From NCBI GenBank assembly GCA_024641225.1, contig JAHEDN010000003.1, forward strand, positions 1 through 23,816: 23,816 bases of DNA, in the 5' to 3' direction. Under the pieces are notes generated by a model. That model was not told the DNA's origin and did not search any database. It saw only the letters and a list, made by a program, of their open reading frames with translations. Position 1 is the first letter of the stretch, and each line of letters begins with the position of its first letter. Positions 7,517 to 16,297 of the stretch are shown here, piece after piece. The DNA comes from Burkholderiales bacterium (lineage in GTDB: Bacteria > Pseudomonadota > Gammaproteobacteria > Burkholderiales > Burkholderiaceae_F). A program made the position numbers and the translations under genes.

Positions 7517-8761
7517 TCAACGCGCCAGCTGATTGATCTCGATGATCGGCAGCAGCACTGCGAGCACGATCAGCATCACGACCACGCCCATGGTGAGGAT
7601 CAGGATCGGCTCGAGAAGCGAGGTGAAGAACATCGCCCGCCGCTCCGCCTCGCGCGCATGGATGTCGGCGGCGCGATCGAGCATTTCCGGCAGCTTGCCG
7701 GTGGCCTCGCCGGAGGCGATCAGGTGGATCAGGACCGGCGGGAACAGCCGCGCCTGGCCCGGCTGGCGGTCTTCGTCGCCGCCCGCGCGCAGCGCGCGGG
7801 CCAGGGAAAAGCCCTCGCGAACCCGCTGCGTGGCCTCGAGCACGCGCATGCGCATCGCGAGGTTGGTCACCGTTTCGCCTGCCGCCTGCAGCGCGCGCAG
7901 CATGGGCACGCCGCTGCCGGCCAGGATGGCCAGCGTGCTCGAGAAGCGCGCCGTGTTGAGCGAACGGGTGAGGACGCCGACCACCGGCATCTGCAAGAGT
8001 CGCTTGTGCCACGCGAGCCGGATCGCCTCGACCCTGAGCAGCCGGCGCACGACGAACATGGCGATCGCAGCCAGCACCAGGACGATCCAGCCGTAGGCGC
8101 GAACGAAGTCCGACAGGGCGATCAGTGCCCGCGTCAGCAGCGGCAGCGCCTGTTTGGTGTTGGCGAACACCTGAACCACCTGTGGCACGACGTAAGTGAG
8201 CAGCCCGATCACCACCGCCAGCGCGACGATCGTCACGATCACCGGATAGACGAAAGCCAGCGTGATCTTCTGCTGCAGCTTGGCGCGCTCCTCGACGTAG
8301 TCGGCGAGGCTGCCGAGCACGGAGCCGAGCTTGCCCGACTCCTCGCCGGCCGCGATCAGCGCCCGATAGATATCCGGGAACTGCCGCGGGTGGCGGGCCA
8401 GCGCGCGCGACAGCGAGGAACCGCCGAGCACGTCGGTGCGGATCGCGGCCATCAGTTCCCGGACCTGCTGCTTTTCACTCTGCTCGACCATCACGGTGAG
8501 CGCGTCGGCGACCGGCAGCTGCGCACCGAGCAGGCTCGCCAGCTGGCGCGTGATCACCGCCAGTTCGGTCTGCGACAGGCGCCGGCCAAGCGAGAGCTGA
8601 AGCGCGGCCCTCTGGCTCTCGGCGACGACGGGCTCGACGGTGAGCGGCACCAGGCCGCGGCCACGCAGCAGCTGGCGTGTGAGTCGCGCGCTATCTGCCT
8701 CGATGACGCCGGCCTGCTCCTTGCCGGCGTCATCGGCGGCGGTGTACCGGAAGGCGGTCAC
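7517..8761 (-). CDS. gspF: Type II secretion inner-membrane platform protein GspF
   Basis: Polytopic core of the T2SS inner-membrane platform; couples the GspE ATPase to pseudopilus assembly. The protein is 414 residues, normal for GspF. It carries two homologous T2SSF domains (about 65-185 and 268-390) and three membrane segments at about 168-193, 223-241 and 383-407. The domain signatures FPDIYRALIAAGEESGKLGSVL and FPPVLIHLIASGEATGKLPEML are seen once in each half. The start is a GTG at 8761 that overlaps the gspE stop in a GTGA; this gives the standard N-terminus VTAFRYTAADDAGKEQAG, and no ATG fits. It is the last gene of the gspG-to-F run. The only oddity is a slightly polar insertion around 327-337 (GGDEDRQPGQA) just before the second signature. 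Confidence 0.96.
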   Translation of the reverse strand: MTAFRYTAADDAGKEQAGVIEADSARLTRQLLRGRGLVPLTVEPVVAESQRAALQLSLGRRLSQTELAVITRQLASLLGAQLPVADALTVMVEQSEKQQVRELMAAIRTDVLGGSSLSRALARHPRQFPDIYRALIAAGEESGKLGSVLGSLADYVEERAKLQQKITLAFVYPVIVTIVALAVVIGLLTYVVPQVVQVFANTKQALPLLTRALIALSDFVRAYGWIVLVLAAIAMFVVRRLLRVEAIRLAWHKRLLQMPVVGVLTRSLNTARFSSTLAILAGSGVPMLRALQAAGETVTNLAMRMRVLEATQRVREGFSLARALRAGGDEDRQPGQARLFPPVLIHLIASGEATGKLPEMLDRAADIHAREAERRAMFFTSLLEPILILTMGVVVMLIVLAVLLPIIEINQLAR

Positions 8762-10191
8762 TCCCTCGTCACCCGCACCACTTCCTCGTGCGAGGTGACG
8801 CCGGCCACGACCCAGCGCAGGCCGTCGGCGCGCATCGAGGTCATGCCGGCGCGCTCGGCGGCGCGGCGGATCTCGGTGTCGTTGACGCCCTGGTGGACCA
8901 GCAGCCGCATCGGCTCGTCGACATTCAGAAGTTCGTAGATGCCGGTGCGGCCGATGTAGCCCGTGTAGCTGCATTTGTCGCAGCCGACCGGAACGAATCC
9001 GTTGCCGCCGGCCTCCGGCTTCTTGCAGTGCGGGCACAGCTTTCGCACCAGCCGCTGGCCGAGCACGCCGAGCAGCGACGACGACAGCAGGAACGGCTCG
9101 ATGCCCATGTCGATCAGCCGGGTCACAGCGCTGGCCGCATCGTTGGTGTGCAGCGTGGCCAGCACCAGATGCCCGGTCAGCGAGGCCTGCACGGCGATCT
9201 GCGCGGTTTCGAGATCGCGGATCTCGCCGACCATCACCACGTCCGGATCCTGGCGCAGGATCGACCGCAGCGCGCGCGCGAAAGTCATGTCGATCTTCGG
9301 GTTGACCTGCGTCTGTCCGATGCCCTCGAGGTCGTACTCGATCGGATCCTCGACCGTCATGATGTTGGTGGTCGAGTGATCGAGCCTGCGGATCGCGCCG
9401 TACAGTGTGGTGGTCTTGCCGGACCCGGTCGGGCCGGTCACCAGCAGGATGCCGTGCGGCTGGTGGATCAGTTTGTCGAAGCCGGCACGGGTGCGCTCGG
9501 CCATGCCGAGCGACTCGAGGTTCAGTCGTGAGAGATCCTTTTCCAGCAGGCGCAGCACCGCGCGCTCGCCGTGGCCGGTCGGCAGCGTGGAGACCCGCAC
9601 GTCGACCGCCCTGCCCCCGACCCGCAGCGTGATGCGGCCGTCCTGCGGCAGGCGCTTCTCGGCGATGTCGAGCTGGGCCATGATCTTGATCCGCGAGACC
9701 AGCGCCGCATGCAGCGCGCGCTTCGGCCGCACGATGTCGCGCAGCGTGCCGTCAACGCGGAAGCGCACCAGCGAGTAGGTCTCGAACGGCTCGATGTGGA
9801 TGTCTGAGGCGCCCTCTCTCGCCGCCTGCGTCAGCAGCGCGTTGATCATGCGGATGATTGGCGCATCGTCCTCGGTCTCGAGCAGGTCCTCGATGTCCGG
9901 CACCTCGGCGAGCATGCGCGAGATGTCGAACTCGCCTTCGATGTCGCCGACGATCTGCTGCGCCGAGCCTTCGCCGGCGGAGTAGGTCTGGGCGATGGCG
10001 TCGCGCAGCGCAGCGGTCTCCACCATCACCGGCGTGACCCGGCCGGGAAAGACCCGCATCACCTCGTTCAGCGCCGCCAGCGGCGTGGCCTCGGAGACCC
10101 AGGCCTCGGCATCGCGCTCGGTCTGCGGCCGCAGCAGAATGCCGTTGTCGCGGGCGAAGGCGTAGGGAACGTAACGTTGTGCGCTGGTCAT
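8758..10191 (-). CDS. gspE: Type II secretion ATPase GspE
   Basis: Cytoplasmic hexameric ATPase that powers pseudopilus extension, docked on GspL and GspF. It is 477 residues. Walker A GPTGSGKT at 253-260 (Lys259), Asp box around TVEDPIEY (279-286), Walker B DVVMVGE at 317-323 and His box LTGHLVLATLHTNDA (338-352) are intact. The zinc-type cysteines CPHC (386-389) and CDKC (404-407) are present, only 14 residues apart, shorter than the roughly 29 in Vibrio cholerae EpsE. The start at 10191 gives the usual N-terminus (MTSAQRYVPYAFARDNGILL), 16 bases after the gspD stop; upstream in-frame codons overlap gspD and read as non-protein-like sequence. It overlaps gspF by four bases. Confidence 0.97.
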   Translation of the reverse strand: MTSAQRYVPYAFARDNGILLRPQTERDAEAWVSEATPLAALNEVMRVFPGRVTPVMVETAALRDAIAQTYSAGEGSAQQIVGDIEGEFDISRMLAEVPDIEDLLETEDDAPIIRMINALLTQAAREGASDIHIEPFETYSLVRFRVDGTLRDIVRPKRALHAALVSRIKIMAQLDIAEKRLPQDGRITLRVGGRAVDVRVSTLPTGHGERAVLRLLEKDLSRLNLESLGMAERTRAGFDKLIHQPHGILLVTGPTGSGKTTTLYGAIRRLDHSTTNIMTVEDPIEYDLEGIGQTQVNPKIDMTFARALRSILRQDPDVVMVGEIRDLETAQIAVQASLTGHLVLATLHTNDAASAVTRLIDMGIEPFLLSSSLLGVLGQRLVRKLCPHCKKPEAGGNGFVPVGCDKCSYTGYIGRTGIYELLNVDEPMRLLVHQGVNDTEIRRAAERAGMTSMRADGLRWVVAGVTSHEEVVRVTRE

Positions 10192-10207
10192 CTGGCGCCC
10201 CGGCCGG

Positions 10208-12730
10208 CTAACGCTGCACCGGCATCGGGTTGTAGCCCAGCTTCCTGAGTTCGGCGACCGTTTCCGCTGACGTGCGCGTCGCACCATCCACCTTGACGCG
10301 CACGCGAACGATTTCGCCGGTCGAGGTCCGCATCGGGTCGAGGTAGGCGTCGAAGCCAGCGCTGCGCAGCTCCTGCTGGATGCGGCGGGCGCTGTCGAGA
10401 TCGGGCATCACTGTGACCTGCAGCACTTGGGCCAGATTGACCGGCGGCGCGGCTGCGAACTGGCCGGGTGCGGTGCTGCCGGCCGGCCCTGTTGGCGACG
10501 AAGGAGTGGCCGGCGCACTTGGCACCGGAGCTGGCTGCGGCGGAACCGACGGATCCGGCGCCACCGCGGCAGGCTCGCGGGGCTTCAGCTGCGAGCTGGG
10601 TGGCTCCGGCATCGTCGGAACGTTGAGGTCGCGGAAGATCAGGTTGTCGGGCAGCCGCGAGCCGGCAACCTGGGCACGCATGTACTCGTAGCGTTCCATG
10701 GCCAGCGCGGCGGAGGTGCTTTCGTCGCGAACAATGATCGGCCGCAGGAAGACCATCAGGTTGGTGCGATTACGGTCGCGGTTCTCGTAGCGGAACAGGG
10801 CGCCGAGGAAGGGAATGTCGCCGAGCAGAGGCACCTTCTCCGTCGTGGTCGTCGTCCGGTCCTCGATCAGGCCGGTGAGCACGACGAAGTTGCCGTCCTC
10901 GACCAGCACGACCGATTCGAAGCTGCGCTTGTTGGTGATCAGTTGGCCGGCGGCAACCGACGCCGGCGAGATCGACGAACTCTCCAGATACAGCGCCAGC
11001 CGGACCACCCCGCCTTCGGAAATCTGCGGCTTCACGCGCAGCTGCAGGCCGATGTCCTGCCGCTCGTAGGTCTGGAACGGGTTGATCGTGCTGATCCCCG
11101 GCTGCGTGTAGGAGCCGGTAATGAACGGCACGTTCTGGCCCACCAGGAACTTTGCTTCCTCGTTGTCGAGCGTCTGGATGTTCGGCTGCGACAGGACGTT
11201 GGCGTTGGCCTTTGTCTCCAGCGCGCGCGCGAGGAAACCCAGATTCGTGATCTCGCCGATGCCGGGTATGGTGATCTTGCCCTTGATGATGCCGATGTTC
11301 AGGCCCCGGCCGACCGACGTGAGATCGGTGGCCACGCCGAGGATGTTGGTGCCGGCGCCGCCGAAATTGGTGCCGCCGATAACGCGCGTGCCGTTGTCGT
11401 TCAGTCCGGACAGGTCCTGCCACTGGATGCCGAATTCGGCAGTCTTGTCGGCCTGGACCTCGACGATCAGCGATTCGATCACGACCTGCGCCCGGCGCAC
11501 GTCGAGCTTTTCGATGATCGCCCGGATGTTCCGGTACAGCGGCTCCGGCGCCGTGATGATCAGGGAATTGGTCGCCGCATCGGGCTGGATCATTCCCGCC
11601 AGGGCACTGCCCGCGGCCGAGGCCGCTCCTCCGCCGGCCGGCGCCTGCGGCGCAGCCTGCTGCTGCGACTGCTGTCCAAGAAGGCCCTGCTGCGATCCAG
11701 CGGTCACACTCGTTCCGGAGAGCGCCCGCCCACTAACGGCCGGAACGAAAGAGGGGTCGTTGGCCAGCACCGCGCGCAGCAGTGGCGCGAGCTTCACCGC
11801 CTCGGCGTTACGCAGGTAAACGACATTGATGTCGCCGACCGTCAGGCTCGGACGGTCGAGCCGCTCGATCAGCTGCTTGGCAAGCTTCATTCGGGACGGG
11901 CTGGCGGCGCGCAGGATGAGCGAGTTGGTGCGCGGCTCGGCCAGTATCTGCACCCGCTGGCCGCTGTCCGTGGCCTGGCCCGCGGCGCGTGCGCCCTCGT
12001 CGAGGACACGGTTGGCGATCGTGGCCACCTCCACGGCCAGGCCGTGCTTCAGCTCAACGATTTCGCTTTCGGCCGCGCCTGGGCCGTCGATCGCCTCGAT
12101 GATGCGCGCGATACGACGCAGGTTCTCGGCGTAGTCGGTGATCACCAGTGTGTTGTTCGCCGGGTAGGCGGAGATCGTGTTGTTGGGTGCAATCAGCGGC
12201 CGCAGCACGGGCACCAGGCTGGTCGCCGATTCGTAGCGCAGCCGGAAGACCTGGGTGACGACCTGATCTCCGCGTGGTGTCGTTGTCGCTGGCACCACGA
12301 CCCGGCCGCCCTGCAGCTTGGCGTCAGCCTCGGGCACGATCCTGACGATGCCGTCCGCTCGGGCCGGCTCGACGATCGTGAAGCCCTGCAGCCGCAACGC
12401 CGCGAGCAACTGCTCGTAGGCCTGCTGCTTGGTAACCGGCCGCTCGGTGACCAGTGTGAGGGTTCCACGCACACGCGGATCGATGACGAACTGGCGGCCG
12501 GTGTACTGGCCAATCGCCCGCACGGCCGCTTCCAGGTCGGCGTTGACGAAGTTCAGCATCACCGGGTCCGCGCCGCCTTGGACACGGGCCGCCGCGGCGC
12601 CAGATGGAGCCTGCTGGGCAGGGCTGGCGAGCGGCATCAGGGCAGCCAGCCCCGCCAGAACAAAAACGCAAAGCCGCCGCGCCTGCGCGGGGGGCTGGAA
12701 GGCAGGCGCATCGCTGCGCAGTGCGCTCAT
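10208..12730 (-). CDS. gspD: Type II secretion outer-membrane secretin GspD with C-terminal SPOR-like domain
   Basis: Forms the outer-membrane channel of the T2SS. The protein is 840 residues, longer than most GspD (about 650-790). Order: Sec signal peptide (hydrophobic 19-36, likely cut after SPA near 38), N0 (about 55-130), N1 (158-215), N2 (222-295), N3 (300-405, interrupted by a Gln/Ala/Gly-rich loop at 344-378), secretin domain (about 420-668, with VPLLGDIPFLGALF at 633-646 and the closing NLMVFLRPIIV). Then come a Pro/Ala-rich linker (706-763) and a compact domain at about 767-834 that looks like SPOR. Start 12730 is one base after the gspN stop; a GTG at 12763 would add eleven residues overlapping gspN. 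Only a poor Shine-Dalgarno precedes the ATG, so initiation is probably coupled to gspN termination. Confidence 0.96.
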   Translation of the reverse strand: MSALRSDAPAFQPPAQARRLCVFVLAGLAALMPLASPAQQAPSGAAAARVQGGADPVMLNFVNADLEAAVRAIGQYTGRQFVIDPRVRGTLTLVTERPVTKQQAYEQLLAALRLQGFTIVEPARADGIVRIVPEADAKLQGGRVVVPATTTPRGDQVVTQVFRLRYESATSLVPVLRPLIAPNNTISAYPANNTLVITDYAENLRRIARIIEAIDGPGAAESEIVELKHGLAVEVATIANRVLDEGARAAGQATDSGQRVQILAEPRTNSLILRAASPSRMKLAKQLIERLDRPSLTVGDINVVYLRNAEAVKLAPLLRAVLANDPSFVPAVSGRALSGTSVTAGSQQGLLGQQSQQQAAPQAPAGGGAASAAGSALAGMIQPDAATNSLIITAPEPLYRNIRAIIEKLDVRRAQVVIESLIVEVQADKTAEFGIQWQDLSGLNDNGTRVIGGTNFGGAGTNILGVATDLTSVGRGLNIGIIKGKITIPGIGEITNLGFLARALETKANANVLSQPNIQTLDNEEAKFLVGQNVPFITGSYTQPGISTINPFQTYERQDIGLQLRVKPQISEGGVVRLALYLESSSISPASVAAGQLITNKRSFESVVLVEDGNFVVLTGLIEDRTTTTTEKVPLLGDIPFLGALFRYENRDRNRTNLMVFLRPIIVRDESTSAALAMERYEYMRAQVAGSRLPDNLIFRDLNVPTMPEPPSSQLKPREPAAVAPDPSVPPQPAPVPSAPATPSSPTGPAGSTAPGQFAAAPPVNLAQVLQVTVMPDLDSARRIQQELRSAGFDAYLDPMRTSTGEIVRVRVKVDGATRTSAETVAELRKLGYNPMPVQR

Positions 12731-12731
12731 C

Positions 12732-13508
12732 TCAATGTCCAATGCTGAGGATTGCCGAATCACCGTCGCGCGGACCCAGCAGCAAGACCATGCCGGCCAG
12801 CTGGGCCCGGGTCGAGGCGTCTACGCTCGGCAGAGTGCGTGCACGCCCTGCGAATTTCACAGTCCCTCCTTTGTCGATTGTGCCATCGCCGGTCAGTTCG
12901 AGGGGGCCCGACAGGGTCGACAGCTTGAGGCGGGTGCCGGGAAAGCCGCCCTCGGCGAGCAGCCGGTAGTGGCCGAAAGGCGCCACCGTGGTGAGGGCGC
13001 TGGTGGCGAACTGCCACTCGCCGACCAGGTCGCCTTGCAGGCTGCCGCGATGTATTTCGAGGCGTTGCCACGCGAGGCTGATCAACCCGCCGGGCCTGAT
13101 CGTGTTGAAGGGCGCGCCGAGCCCGGCCAGCACCGTCGCAGGCAGTCGCACCGTGGTTGCCAGAAGCTCGATGCGACCCGACAGATCGGCGCGTAGCTGC
13201 AACGGGCGCAGCAGGGCCGACGGATGGGTCAGCGTCAAGTCGACGGTGCCGGCAAGAAGTCGCCACGGCGATAGCTGCCAGGACAGCGATTCCGGCAGGC
13301 TGATGCGTGCGATGCCACCGTCCGGACCGGGTGACAGCACGACGCTCGCGCGGCCACGCCAGGCCGAACCGGAGGCTTCGGCAAGCAGGATGTGGTCTTC
13401 GGTGGCACGCGCGACGGCCGACGCGACCCATTGTGCCGGCGCCATCACCAGCGCGGTTGCGCCGATGCTGGCCGCGGCAGCAAGTGCATAGAGCAGCGCG
13501 CGCAGCAT
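12732..13508 (-). CDS. gspN: Type II secretion protein GspN
   Basis: Accessory inner-membrane protein of the T2SS, present in some lineages and of unclear role. It is 258 residues, with one N-terminal membrane anchor (about 4-25) after MLRALLYALAAAASIGATALV and a periplasmic beta-rich remainder. ASGSAWRGRA near 48-57 and SWQLSPWRLLAG near 80-91 are the conserved GspN elements (short tryptophan motifs W-x-G and L-x-W-x-L-x-P). The start ATG at 13508 follows the gspM stop by 19 bases. Position between gspM and gspD and the tryptophan motifs support the call; primary similarity in this family is low, so confidence is a little below the other gsp genes. Confidence 0.88.
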   Translation of the reverse strand: MLRALLYALAAAASIGATALVMAPAQWVASAVARATEDHILLAEASGSAWRGRASVVLSPGPDGGIARISLPESLSWQLSPWRLLAGTVDLTLTHPSALLRPLQLRADLSGRIELLATTVRLPATVLAGLGAPFNTIRPGGLISLAWQRLEIHRGSLQGDLVGEWQFATSALTTVAPFGHYRLLAEGGFPGTRLKLSTLSGPLELTGDGTIDKGGTVKFAGRARTLPSVDASTRAQLAGMVLLLGPRDGDSAILSIGH

Positions 13509-13527
13509 CAGTCGCTGGTCTTGGCGC

Positions 13528-14016
13528 CTAGCGCCTTGCCAGCCGCAGCGACATCTCGATGTCGGCGGCCCCGGGCGTGCTGGTCGCACGCGCGGTCACG
13601 ACGCTGGCCCTTGCGCCGAGCTCGCGCTCGGCGCCGGCCAGCCACGTCGACCAAACGGCGAACGGCACGTTGGCGAACGTGATCTGCAGGTCGCCTTCGG
13701 CGAGCGAAACGATCCGGCTCGCCTTCAGGCCCGCGGCTTCCAGGGACTTTTCGAGCGCCGAACGTGCGTCGGCCGGTGCAAGGATGGCCGGCTGCGGCTT
13801 CGCCTTCAGGCTTGCGACTTCGGCAAGCAGCCGGTCGAGTTGTTCAGCCTGCGTACGCGCTGCCGGCAGAGTTCTCTGCAGCCGCGGGATGCCCGTGGCG
13901 GCCGGCTCGATCAGCAGCAGGTAGACGGCCGTGAAAACGAGCACCGCGGCGGCAAGGGCGAGGGCCAGGCGCTCGCGCGGTGCGCGCTGGGACCAGAAGT
14001 CTCGCAACGCGTCCAT
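13528..14016 (-). CDS. gspM: Type II secretion protein GspM
   Basis: Bitopic inner-membrane platform protein that partners GspL. It has 162 residues: a short cytoplasmic N-terminus ending in RAPRERLALALA, a membrane helix at about 17-36, a predicted coiled region (LQRTLPAARTQAEQLDRLLAEVASLK) and a small ferredoxin-like periplasmic domain (VSLAEGDLQITFANVPFAVWSTWLAG). The R-x-P-R-E-R-x-x-L element before the helix and this order are typical for GspM. GGAGG stands six bases before the ATG, and the ATG lies two bases after the gspL TGA, indicating coupled translation. Confidence 0.93.
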   Translation of the reverse strand: MDALRDFWSQRAPRERLALALAAAVLVFTAVYLLLIEPAATGIPRLQRTLPAARTQAEQLDRLLAEVASLKAKPQPAILAPADARSALEKSLEAAGLKASRIVSLAEGDLQITFANVPFAVWSTWLAGAERELGARASVVTARATSTPGAADIEMSLRLARR

Positions 14017-14018
14017 CG

Positions 14019-15278
14019 TCAGCCTCCGATCGCGCTCACGCGCAGGGAGCCGTCCGCATCGAAGCGCAGCTGCAGGCCCTGCTGCACCGCCTGCGCCCGC
14101 AGCTGGTTCTGCAACGGCGCTTCGGGCGGCGATTTGAACTTCAGCTGCAGTGCCCCGTCGCGGTACTCGACACTGGCGATGATGCCGACCGGCGCCGAGG
14201 CCAGGAGTTGCGCGACCTGCGCGTTAAGGGCGGTGAAGTCGCTGGCCGAGGACTGGCCCGCGCGCGCGCGCAGCCGGGCCAGCTCGCGCTGCGTCTGCAC
14301 GATCGGATCAACCATCTCGGCATCGGCAAAGGCGCTGCGGAACGCGGTCGTCATCCGGCCACGAAGCGCATCGGCTTCCGACCGCAACTTCAGCCAGTAG
14401 CCGTTCATGCCGGCGATGAACACCGCGATCGCAATGGCGCTCCAGACGAGCGGCGCTTTCCATGAGCGAAGCGACAGCCGCATTCGTGACATGTCGCCCA
14501 ACATCCCGCCCCGGGCGAAGGTGCCTTGCAGGAGGTTGATCGCGCCGTCCGGCGCTGCAGTGTCGAGTGGGCTCTCGACAACTTCGACCGGCACGCCCAG
14601 CGAGTCGGTCATCTTGGCCAGGCGCTGCGCCTGTGGACCGTAGGCGCGGATGCGCTGCCAGCCGCCGCCCTGCAGTGCCAGACGCAGCGCAGCCGGTGGT
14701 TCCGCGCCATCGTCGATATCGCAGGCCACGCCCACGTGCTGCGCGGTCCGCGCAACCATGCGGCCGCGTGCCGCGAAGACCGGCAGCGCGTCAGCGCCAG
14801 GCGGCGGCAGCGCATAGATGGCGCTGTAGGCCGCGCGCGGCCGCTCCCCGGCGCCGGCCAGCACGTCGAGCAGCCGGGTCAGGAGGCCGCGGTCGATCAC
14901 TGCCACCGGGAACACGGACGGTGTGCCTGGCGACGCTTCGCCGTCGCGAACTGCAGGTAGGAAGGCGATGTGGCACTGGGCTGGCTCGGCCAGCAGCCGG
15001 TCCTCAAGGAGATTCAGCAAGGCCAGGCGCAGCTTTGATTCATTGAGTCTGGGTGCGGTGACCGTTGTCTGGAAGACGTCGGCTGCATCGAACACGATTT
15101 CCAGGCGCTGGCAGCGAGGCAGCAACGCGATCGACGCCTCGCCCCACTCTGTCCGGCCGCCTGAATCGAGCGCGGCGTACCCGACCACCGTCGAATCGGC
15201 CAGCCGGGCCGTCGAGGTCAACAGCCGGTGGGGAGGCGCGAAGACCCACAGCCGCGCCGCCGCCTTCTCCTTTCTCAT
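14019..15278 (-). CDS. gspL: Type II secretion protein GspL
   Basis: Inner-membrane platform protein whose cytoplasmic actin-like domain recruits GspE. It has 419 residues from the chosen start: cytoplasmic domain (about 10-260, with LRLALLNLLEDRLLAEPAQCHIAF near 83-106), membrane helix at about 275-295 (LVWSAIAIAVFIAGMNGYW), then a periplasmic region with a coiled stretch and a small ferredoxin-like fold at the end. The start ATG at 15278 overlaps the gspK stop in an ATGA. An in-frame GTG at 15293 has a better Shine-Dalgarno (GGAGG four bases upstream) and would add five residues, so the true start is undecided between the two. The call rests on both architecture and position between gspK and gspM. 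Confidence 0.94.
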   Translation of the reverse strand: MRKEKAAARLWVFAPPHRLLTSTARLADSTVVGYAALDSGGRTEWGEASIALLPRCQRLEIVFDAADVFQTTVTAPRLNESKLRLALLNLLEDRLLAEPAQCHIAFLPAVRDGEASPGTPSVFPVAVIDRGLLTRLLDVLAGAGERPRAAYSAIYALPPPGADALPVFAARGRMVARTAQHVGVACDIDDGAEPPAALRLALQGGGWQRIRAYGPQAQRLAKMTDSLGVPVEVVESPLDTAAPDGAINLLQGTFARGGMLGDMSRMRLSLRSWKAPLVWSAIAIAVFIAGMNGYWLKLRSEADALRGRMTTAFRSAFADAEMVDPIVQTQRELARLRARAGQSSASDFTALNAQVAQLLASAPVGIIASVEYRDGALQLKFKSPPEAPLQNQLRAQAVQQGLQLRFDADGSLRVSAIGG

Positions 15279-16297
15279 AACTCGCGTTGCCACAACACCT
15301 CCACGGATCTGCCGCCCGGCTGCCCCTGCGTTGCGCGGCGCACCAGCGCCTCCATCCGTATATCCGCACGCGCCAGCCTGATGTGGCCGCGGACAAAAAA
15401 ATAGCTGCTCGACGTCGCGACGCTGTTGTCAACGAGCTCCGTGCCTTCGCCGAGATAGTTGCGGAAGTTGCCGACGTCGACGAAGTGGGAGATCCGGTCG
15501 CGCTGGGCGACGAGGCCTCGCGCCTGGGCGAGGCTGATGCCGATGCGCGCAGCGATCACCTCGGCAGAAGCCGTATTGACGTTGAGGGGCACCTTGCTGC
15601 TGTCGAGCACCACGACGTAGGGGGCCAGTTTGCCAGCCGCCTCGGCCTCGAGCCCGGGAATGGCGGCAAGGTCGCTGGACAGTATGGGCGGCAACGGGCG
15701 CACGTCAGGGACTGTCGCGCCGGCGCTGTCGTCGGTCGAATGCGGTGCGAAGGCTTCCTTCATCCGCAGCGCGATCAGTTCGGCACTGACTGACGGCAGA
15801 CCGAGCAGCTCGCACAGCCGGGTCAGTGACTGCAGTTCCTTTTCGTCGATTTCGCCGTCATCTCCAACCAGGTTGCGCAGGTTGAGTCGTGACTGCGCGT
15901 CCTCGATGCTGCCCGCGATGCTCGCCTGCGCCGCCAGCGCCGAAGACTCGCCGAGCTGGTCGAGGCGGGTCTCCGCCAGACCCTTGGCCCAGAACTCGTC
16001 GAGCCCGTCGTGGCTGCTGCGTATCGAGTCTTCGCGCAACATCGCGCGTGCCCAGTCGAGCGCGCCCGCCATCAGGATGCGGCTCTGCACGACCAACTGC
16101 TGATTCTCGATGGTTCGCAAAAGCACGAACTGCTGCCAGAACAGGCCGGACACGATCACGGTCGCCAGCGTGGCGACGAACAGCGCCATCAGTACGGCAG
16201 CGCCCCGCTCGTGCCGACGGCCACGCCGTGGCTCGCGGAACGCAAGGCTTCGGCCGTTGGCCTTGTCGGCGCCGCATGCGGCCATTCGCGGCATCAT
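15275..16297 (-). CDS. gspK: Type II secretion minor pseudopilin GspK
   Basis: Largest minor pseudopilin, which caps the pseudopilus tip with GspI and GspJ. It has 340 residues. A basic leader (REPRRGRRHERG) ends at Gly32, followed by the hydrophobic helix AAVLMALFVATLATVIVSGLF; prepilin peptidase should cut at Gly32. As usual for GspK, the Glu at position +5 of the mature protein is missing (Met here). The globular part contains the DAQSRLNLRNLV segment and the helix-hairpin-helix-like repeats PLNVNTASAEVIAARIG typical of GspK's alpha domain. The start at 16297 shares ATGA with the gspJ stop; a second Met follows directly, and Met5 is also in frame. The longer upstream frame runs through gspJ coding sequence and is not used. 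Confidence 0.95.
   Translation of the reverse strand: MMPRMAACGADKANGRSLAFREPRRGRRHERGAAVLMALFVATLATVIVSGLFWQQFVLLRTIENQQLVVQSRILMAGALDWARAMLREDSIRSSHDGLDEFWAKGLAETRLDQLGESSALAAQASIAGSIEDAQSRLNLRNLVGDDGEIDEKELQSLTRLCELLGLPSVSAELIALRMKEAFAPHSTDDSAGATVPDVRPLPPILSSDLAAIPGLEAEAAGKLAPYVVVLDSSKVPLNVNTASAEVIAARIGISLAQARGLVAQRDRISHFVDVGNFRNYLGEGTELVDNSVATSSSYFFVRGHIRLARADIRMEALVRRATQGQPGGRSVEVLWQREL

Noticed and set aside
10427..12748. 773-codon plus-strand open frame opposite gspD
   Set aside because: Composition (Arg, Gly, Val, His-rich, low-complexity) is that of an antisense frame; the minus-strand gspD frame has a full set of secretin domains.
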